The position numbers were made by a program, and so were the translations under genes. This document shows, one piece after another, positions 57,355 to 64,000 of a stretch of 64,000 nt of DNA. A model generated the notes under the pieces. It was not told where the DNA came from. It saw only the letters and a program-made list of their open reading frames with translations, and searched no databases. Source of the DNA: Opisthorchis felineus (lineage: Eukaryota; Platyhelminthes; Trematoda; Opisthorchiida; Opisthorchiidae). The stretch's first letter is position 1; the number at the start of each line of letters is the position of its first letter. The DNA is taken from the NCBI GenBank assembly GCA_004794785.1, contig SJOL01009883.1, positions 410,778-474,777 on the forward strand, read 5' to 3'.

Positions 57355-58158
57355 AACAAGCTGCCACACGTTCCAAAACCCAACCTGGAGGATAAGTGGA
57401 CTGTGTTCGTCAGACATCTAACCATTGACTGGTATGAGAGACTCCGAGAGTGTCGCATGGACACCCCCCAGGCGCCGCCGAACTACATAAACCCTCACAC
57501 TACACTAAGGTCCAGTCTCTTCGTGATGGTTATGAGACTTGGCCTGTTCGAGCAGCTGGACTGAGACGTCTTCAGGTTTTCGACAATCGTTGTCTAAGGA
57601 CCATAGCTCGTGTGTCTTGGTGTCGACGAATCCGTAACGAGGCGAATTTTCGGTTTTACAACGGGAACTGCCATTGACCAATGTGTCCAGCACTAGAAGC
57701 TGCGTTGGTTAGGCCATGTATTGCGTATGCCGAAGCATTGTTTGCCAATGATAGTGCTGTTTTCCGTGCCCAGTTCAGAGTGGCGGAGGCGGAGAGGTGG
57801 GCAACTCTTGACCTGACGGAGGGGTATGAATGAAATTACAAAACGTTTGGGTGCTGTCGGTGCTACTTGCATTCCAGGATGGGAACCGCGTGATCCCCGC
57901 TGTGCCAGGTTGGAGGCGCTGCGAGAAATGGCTGCTAATCGATGCCAGTGGAGTTCTTGTTGTCAGTTTCTATCCAGATTGCCTGAATGAGTGTCTGGAG
58001 GTGTAGGCACCTCGAAATGGTTGTAGTAAGCTAGCATTAAGTCTCTCTTCTATTCTTTTCTTCACAGCAAGGCTTTCAACTGAATCATGGTTGTACGGCA
58101 GCGAAGCATCAGTGTTGAACACCGATGTTATCCTATCGGTGATGATGATGATTTGAAT
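57355..58158 (+). mobile_element. LINE-A copy with inverted 5-prime segment
   Basis: The right part (about 57530-58158, plus) is the LINE-A C-terminal region and 3-prime UTR (ETWPVRAAGLRRLQVFDNRC, RNEA, LRWLGHVLRMP in broken frame, MAANRCQW, CCQFLSRLPE) with a GATGATGATGAT tail. The left part (57355-57529) is the reverse complement of the LINE-A leader (CTGGAGGATAAGTGGACTGTG, CCATTGACTGGTATGAGAG, TCTCTTCGTGATGG), and the junction falls at the LINE-A 5-prime terminus. This is the layout expected from twin priming. It lies within an intron of the lectin-sushi gene, on the sense strand. Confidence 0.75.
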
Positions 58159-58159
58159 C

Positions 58160-59173
58160 CTCATAAAGACTTACACTTGAGCGAAGCGTTAGATGGGAAC
58201 ATTTATCTTGTTACTGTGACTGACCGATTTCTTCTGACGGGCGACGTTGGTACTTCCTCGCTTTACTTCCTTCCCTTTCGATGCTTTCCTTCTGCATTAA
58301 GACATTGTTTCCGAAAAATTGGTTTGATTTCCATCTCCCTCCGTGGAGGAAAAACACGCTCTTCGGGGGAGCATTTCTGTGTCTCTTGCTTGTTTTCCCA
58401 CGGGGCGATTATAATGTTTGGTGGTGTTTGAATATATTGGATGCGGGCAACCAAAGCATGGTGTAAAAATATATGAGAATTGAGTTCTGGAGCGACCAAC
58501 ATTACAAACGTCTTTTGTATTGCAAATTATTCGACTTGCTCGCCTTGGAAGCCCAGTGACTGATCCTCTGAAAATGAGAGATATACGACATTTTATGCAA
58601 ATATTTAAGCAGAGGAAATTCATGAGCGTAAGCCCAATAAGCAAAATGAATCGGTTCGGCCAATAGCAGTCACCATTTGTTACACTGTACTCGTTCTTAG
58701 GAACTCATTTACAGAGCCACATTTTTCTGATAGGTACACCACAATTGATGTCATTTTGTGTTCAGGTAGTTAGGGGCTACACCATTTAGTTATTAAACAA
58801 AGTCGGTAAGATAGTACCATTCTAATCCTGTTGGTGGTGCTACCCACACGGGCTTGTGTCGCCGTCTCGTGTGTTCATATCAAACAGTGATAGGGAGAGC
58901 ACTTTTGCTACTACCTAGTTGGCCTTTATATAAAAGCCGGCATATTTTACAGGTGGCCGTATTTTTTGCAGCAGAGAAGTTAAACTTCACAAAGTGATTT
59001 TGTTTTGTTTGGCATATGAATGATTTTAACACGAAAAACAACAATAAACTATTTCAGTAAATCCCAAAATAGAGATTATACTACTTTCCATTTCCCTTCT
59101 TCCCTTCTTTTTCTCTACCGTCCTCCGATAGCTGTGATATGTCTACTTTTTCCCGATGGCTTGGAGCATGTAG
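58160..59173 (+). other. intron sequence before the last visible exon
   Basis: ORFs on both strands at 58087-58644 overlap and are without motif. The stretch just before 59174 is rich in C/T (59085-59155), consistent with a splice acceptor tract. Confidence 0.35.
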
Positions 59174-59368
59174 AAAACAGGCCCAAACCCGATCCTGGGG
59201 AGCCATATCTGAAAAAACGTTTTGGTGATTTAATTGATCTCGATTGCAGTTATGGTTATGTGAGCCAAGCAAACCGAAATAGTACAAAAGCTACGATGTC
59301 TTGTGAGCAAGGGGATGTATCATCAGCCAAGGGCGTGTGGAATCCTGAAAATTACCAGACTTGTGTAG
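59174..59368 (+). CDS. lectin-sushi gene exon 5: second sushi/CCP-like domain
   Basis: An exon of 195 bases (65 codons), phase 1 at both ends when GCATGTAG is taken as acceptor and GTAG|GTAGGT as donor. It reads GEPYLKKRFGDLIDLDCSYG, then TKATMSCEQGD and GVWNPENYQTC, the second half pattern of a CCP module, with the GxW-P-x-C ending that is diagnostic. Only three cysteines lie in the exon; the first one is missing or sits in another exon, so the module is odd. The exact start is uncertain (an alternative acceptor AAACAG at 59180 would change phase). Further exons are expected downstream. Confidence 0.6.
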
Positions 59369-62300
59369 GTAGGTGACAAATATATTGCCACTTTTGAATC
59401 GAAGGCGCTTTGCATGAATTTTCCTCTTCTTTGCTCGTTTATCGCCTACCAGAAAGGGGCGATGCTATCGAAAATTATAATTTATAGACAAGCTGCACAT
59501 ATATGGCTTCGTATTGTCACAAATATCGTCACGGCCATTTATTTAAGTGTGCACTTTAGGAGAAGATGCGCGGATATTTGGGTAAACGTTTGAGAATCAG
59601 ACGCATTTTGAAGCTCAGTGGAACGCCCAGCTAGTAATTCCACCTTGAGTACCCCTTGAATGCCGATGAAAATCACTTCAAATATGTCCCAATATGATGT
59701 AGTCCTAATGCCTGGTGAAATAAAAACTGCACATGTTTTCGCTGGTTGTGCATTTTGTTAATTTTTGCTGCTTATTTGTGCAAAACGAAGGGGCATCTAA
59801 TCTGTAATCATCAAGACGTGCACCGTTTTCTTGTCATCGGTGCACGGTTTCTACTGCTTCCAAATAAACCACTTTCCTCATGATGCTGCGATAACAAATA
59901 ATACCGGTAATAAGATACCAAATTATTACGAGACTGGAAATTGTTAACCATTCTTCATTCATTTGAAGTGGCCTATTTTTGCTTTTTTACATATGTCCTT
60001 CTTTTCACCATTAGTAAAAACGAAGTTTGGTTAGTATATGGCGCAGTCTAAATTAAGTCGTTTTCTTGACCAAACTGTGACGAGCTTGTCAAAAGTGAAG
60101 ATATTTTCTTTCCATTCTGCACCAGAAGGGAACTGAACTTCACCATGCATATCATTTCCTGCCAGACCAAGTTTGGCTATTTAACTTTATTGACCTTCAC
60201 CTAGGAGTCAAAAGACCTATTCAAAATAGATAAAGTGGCGGTTTCCAGTCTTTTGTCTATATGTTAATGAACTCCCGATTTGGCAGTATACCCTCTACAT
60301 GGTCCCACGCTGACTGTTGTTGGCCCATGTTAAAATGGATCCGTCAACCAAGTAAGAGACAGTTCGGGCAACGATGCTGCTATGGTGGAAACGCCCACTT
60401 AAATGGGTACAAGCGACATATTCATGGAAATCCGTAAAACAGACTAGGCATCGTGATAACTCACTTATATGTATCAAGTATTACGCAATGAATAACTCTG
60501 AAGAAGCTATAGTTTGGACCGTTGACGTGTCAGCTTCTTTTGTTTGAAAGGCATACAGCGGATTGTGCCCTATTGTCAGGTCTCTTCAAGGTTCTCTCTT
60601 TCTTCTGAGTTCCTCAAATCGAACAACCGTTTTCGTCTGAGTGCACCTCTAAACGTTCATCTGAGGAGACTCAAAGGACTAAAATGGTAATGGACTGCCC
60701 AAGATTTTTTATCAACCTTGTGAGTGGCTCCATTGGACGGCAATTTCAACTGGTTATTCGGAGGAGCCATTCACCATGGAAACGTTTGCATTTGCTGTCA
60801 AGATAGCGGGTTCTACTGGAACCTGTTAAACTAAGACTCCAGCGTGTATCCTCAGTCAAACTATTAACATATTCGCGGATGAACTGACTATATTCTAATA
60901 TGGAACCTGATGTTACCAGTTGTTAAATGATTCAAACAAGCTAATTACTGCGAATAATCGGGCTTTGTTCCCAACTAGTGTTGGTCTTTGCGAGGACTTG
61001 GTAAGCCATGAGAATGGCTTGACCAGACGTCAGAAAAAATGTAGTCGGTGTCGAAAGGCTCAGTTATAAGAGGCTTTTTATCCTTCATGGAACTCAGCCT
61101 CACTCTACTCGACAACTTGACTATTCACTCCTGAACACAGGTCAGAACAAGAAAAGTCAAACCACAATGCCTCTGATCTGTTCCCAAACGAGTTACATTG
61201 GAAGAAATTCCTATTCTTGAAAAGGAAAGATTTATAATTGCCAGCGCTGTGAAAGGAAAAGTTACATGTCAAGCTGGCTATACGAATTAACTAATGCGCC
61301 GCATGCAAATCGATGACGCGCATTCACATGTTCACGGGGGCAAATAAAGCAGTTTAAACTGTCCTGGAAATTCTTCCAAACCTACCTACATCGTCTGTAT
61401 GCCCGACTGTTAATCACTTAACCCACGTCATTTAAACCACCATCATTGCCACTAGACATCCAACAAAGGTACATTTCGGGACAAAAATTTGTTACAGTTT
61501 GCCTTTTATTTAAGCTCTTTAAGCGCGAATGTCATTGCACCAATTAGCAAGTGGGTGTCGCCAGTCTCAACACTAACAGGGTGGGACTACGCCATTAAGC
61601 GTCGAGCTTCGTGAGAAAAGGCAAACCGAACGTTTACCAAAGAATGTTGATGCGCGCATTGGCATAAACATCAGATTATGTAAGACCGCTGCAATAATTT
61701 TAAGTATCCGGTAGTTCAGAGGTTTTCAGTCAGTAAACTTCAAAAAAGCAATGGAAATTTTGCCATAGAAGATCTAGTAGGGAAGCCAGAAGCGTTCCTC
61801 TGGACGGGGGCACTATTTTGAGTACAGTCTACCCGACATAACTGCCGGTGTTAGGGTATTTCTTTAGATTGATCCTTCCTCTCTCCTCTGGCTTCGCGTC
61901 TTACTGTTTGCTCAGCACCATGAGTTTTTTCTCCGAAAGTACCCAACCAAAGCGCATTTCATGGTAGATCTGTGTTCTAAACACCCTTATCCTGAATTTC
62001 AACTTAGTCTGAGCATCTCAGGTTATCCTTGCAACTGCAGTTTTCAGCCTGAAGTTGAACAATTTTGTGCCAGCCTAACTCAGGAAAGAACGTTCGGTAT
62101 GGATTACTCGTATTAAGTCTCAGCCACTGGATTAGAGCCTCAATGCTTTGGGCTGATGTCTAGTGTCAGAGATCTGTTTTATGCGTCGCTTTGAAGAAAT
62201 GGACGACCGGTTACGCCAAATTTAGCGTTCTTGATACCAACATGTTTCCTCAATTTCTTAGCACCTCTTAGCTCTTCAAGAAACCGTATTAGCCCCTTCC

Positions 62301-64000
62301 TCCCTCTTTTTCAATGGTTTGTCTGCTCGTCTTTCTCTCATCCGGTATAACGAACTTAGCACCATTGGTCCCATGTGATATTTTTGCCAGTTCCATTTTT
62401 CCATTTTTGCAGATAAAATGTCGACACGTTGAGCCATGTCTTTTCCTATTGTGATGCTTATTTTCCGGTTGTCAGATTTCACTCATATCACTCCAGTAGT
62501 CTAGGTGCTTTATTCAGACTTAGAACAGGATGCGCACAATGGGGACACTACATAACTCGACTCCAATCACATTCGTTTTCATGGTGGTTGACCCCGATCG
62601 TAGTGACGTAGACAGGAGCGATTTAAAAGTGCAGAACTGTTTGCGCATTTTATTCATTGCAACGCCTGCGGGGAACGGAGCACACAGCGCCAGCGACAAA
62701 TACGCCCAGACTAGCTGCGGGGGCTGATGCACTATTATGGTACCGGTTAGGATGAGATTTATTAGGTTTCATTTCAGTTCAGTTAACTCATCGTGGCACT
62801 CGTTAGCAATTGGATAGGGAGAGCCTTCCTGTCAGAATATCAGCAAAGAGTGTGCTTATAGAACGTCTTGAAGTGAAGGACTTTGCTGGACGTGTTGCGT
62901 CTGTATTTGATGCATAGCTGTTTGTAGATGTCGCCGCGTTGTGGCTCATACTGAAATGTTCTAAACCCACGACTCTGCGTCGACAGAACATGTCCCTCAA
63001 ATTCTATCTGAGAAATTCTTGGGTACCAGCTTCTGTGAAATTTCCACCAAGTCAGAAAGTTGGCCCGCGGCTCTTTGGCAAAACAAGTTCTCGAAGGTTA
63101 TTAATCGAAGTCGAAGAAACATGTAGGCTAAGAACTCGCGCAAAACTTTTAAAACTGACCTGTTTGTGCTTAGGCGAGGTGTATTCTGAACATATACAAC
63201 ATACCACCGATCGACTGTCCCTTGACAGTCTATCAACAACTGATTCCGTTGGAAGCCCGACGGTCGCTCATTACTTTTGTTCTGTTTAAAACGGACAATT
63301 ATGAGATTAAATCATGGGTTATTGTGGACACAAAATCTAAACTATTCGACAAAAGATGCACGTCATCTGTCAATCACTGGTATACTCATGGAGGTGGGTT
63401 GAATGTATCTGTAAGGGTTTGAACAGCTACTTAGCTGTGGATCTTACGTAGCTGACTCAAAGCCCATTGATCCTGTCCAGAAATGGGAATAGTCAGGATG
63501 TCTATATATCCGCAGTCATTTCGTATCCTTTGTAGTATTGTCATCGCATAATACTGGTGTCGCACTTGATGATGTTGGTGTTTAAATTTGAGCTCACAGC
63601 ATGTTAGCCTACAATAAAATAGTGTGGTGCGACGGAGAAATGGTACAGTGACGTAGGTTGAAAAGATCGACCGGAGAATGTGTTTAACCTGCCTTGGTGT
63701 TCATCAAGGACCGTGTCTCGCTTTTCAAGACAACAACAGTCCTTCAGCAAAACAGCCACCTAAGGTTCAAACACACAACTGATCCATGTGCATATCAGTT
63801 ACTGAATACCTATGTACTCCTTTTATTTACAAGTTTTATCACATTTATAGTATACCTTCCTACCTGGTTCAAATAATAAACTCACGTGAATTAACAGGGT
63901 AGTCGTCTTAATCAGAGTACACAACAGAGCACAGATATAGCCAGTATCGGTAAATTTAATGCGGTAAGTGCACTGTAAATGTTACTTCGCTATGGCTGTC
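59369..64000. other. downstream region, no certain exon or gene
   Basis: The sushi-type gene should continue or end here, but I could not place another phase-1 exon with confidence. ORFs at 62939-63289 (plus) and 63239-62997 with 63000-62803 (minus) overlap one another and do not match a family I know. A minus ORF at 62732-62520 starts with a hydrophobic leader (MHQPPQLVWAYLSLALCAP) but lacks any supporting exon. No repeat shared with the left half of the window was recognised. Confidence 0.3.

Noticed and set aside
62520..62732. minus ORF with leader-like start as a small secreted protein
   Set aside because: Only 70 codons, no supporting exon, and a competing plus ORF over the same bases; not distinguishable from chance.
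1..64000. CRISPR arrays, bacterial operons, Shine-Dalgarno sites, prophage
   Set aside because: The window is eukaryotic nuclear DNA with spliced genes and retroelements; no regularly spaced direct repeats were seen.

Overview
This window looks like nuclear DNA of a parasitic flatworm, most likely a tapeworm of the Spirometra/Schistocephalus type. The assignment rests on intron-containing genes, a TAF2 protein that is clearly animal but divergent, and a repeat set (tRNA-headed SINE, APE-type LINEs with trinucleotide tails, Ty3/gypsy and Penelope-like elements) that I associate with neodermatan genomes. The species is inference; the eukaryotic nature and the element classes are read from the sequence.

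Region 1 (1 to about 31 kb) is a transposon graveyard with no host gene I can identify. At least four autonomous families are present: LINE-A and LINE-B (two related endonuclease-reverse transcriptase LINEs), a CR1/Jockey-like LINE, and Ty3/gypsy-type LTR elements. A tRNA-headed SINE of about 190 bp is scattered among them. The clearest piece is a three-level nest between 15.69 and 22.03 kb. A minus-strand gypsy-type element was split in its RNase H region by a full-length plus-strand LINE-A (15926-19850, 8-bp target duplication). The LINE-A then received a SINE (18562-18753, 7-bp duplication). The gag region of the same LTR element received another SINE (21269-21455, 8-bp duplication).

Region 2 (31.6 to 38.6 kb) holds the best gene: TAF2, the TFIID subunit, in three plus-strand exons (31597-33012, 35512-35955, 36764-38563) that join in phase to about 1219 codons, close to the human length of about 1200. 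Its first visible intron carries an AAT microsatellite, a SINE remnant and a LINE-A 5-prime fragment.

Region 3 (38.6 to 44.9 kb) has small unidentified ORFs and two oppositely oriented Penelope-like fragments: a GIY-YIG endonuclease end on minus (41.4-41.9 kb) and a reverse transcriptase on plus (41.95-43.56 kb).

Region 4 (44.9 kb to the end) is occupied by a secreted-protein gene that I assemble from five exons. These are a signal-peptide exon (44922-44970), two exons making one C-type lectin domain (49522-49788, 51260-51466) and two sushi/CCP-type exons (52955-53236, 59174-59368). All join in phase 1. Its introns contain a LINE-A copy with an inverted 5-prime segment (57355-58155) and old tRNA-like SINE remnants. 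I found no certain terminal exon before the window ends. TAF2 and the lectin gene have no evident functional link; they are neighbours.
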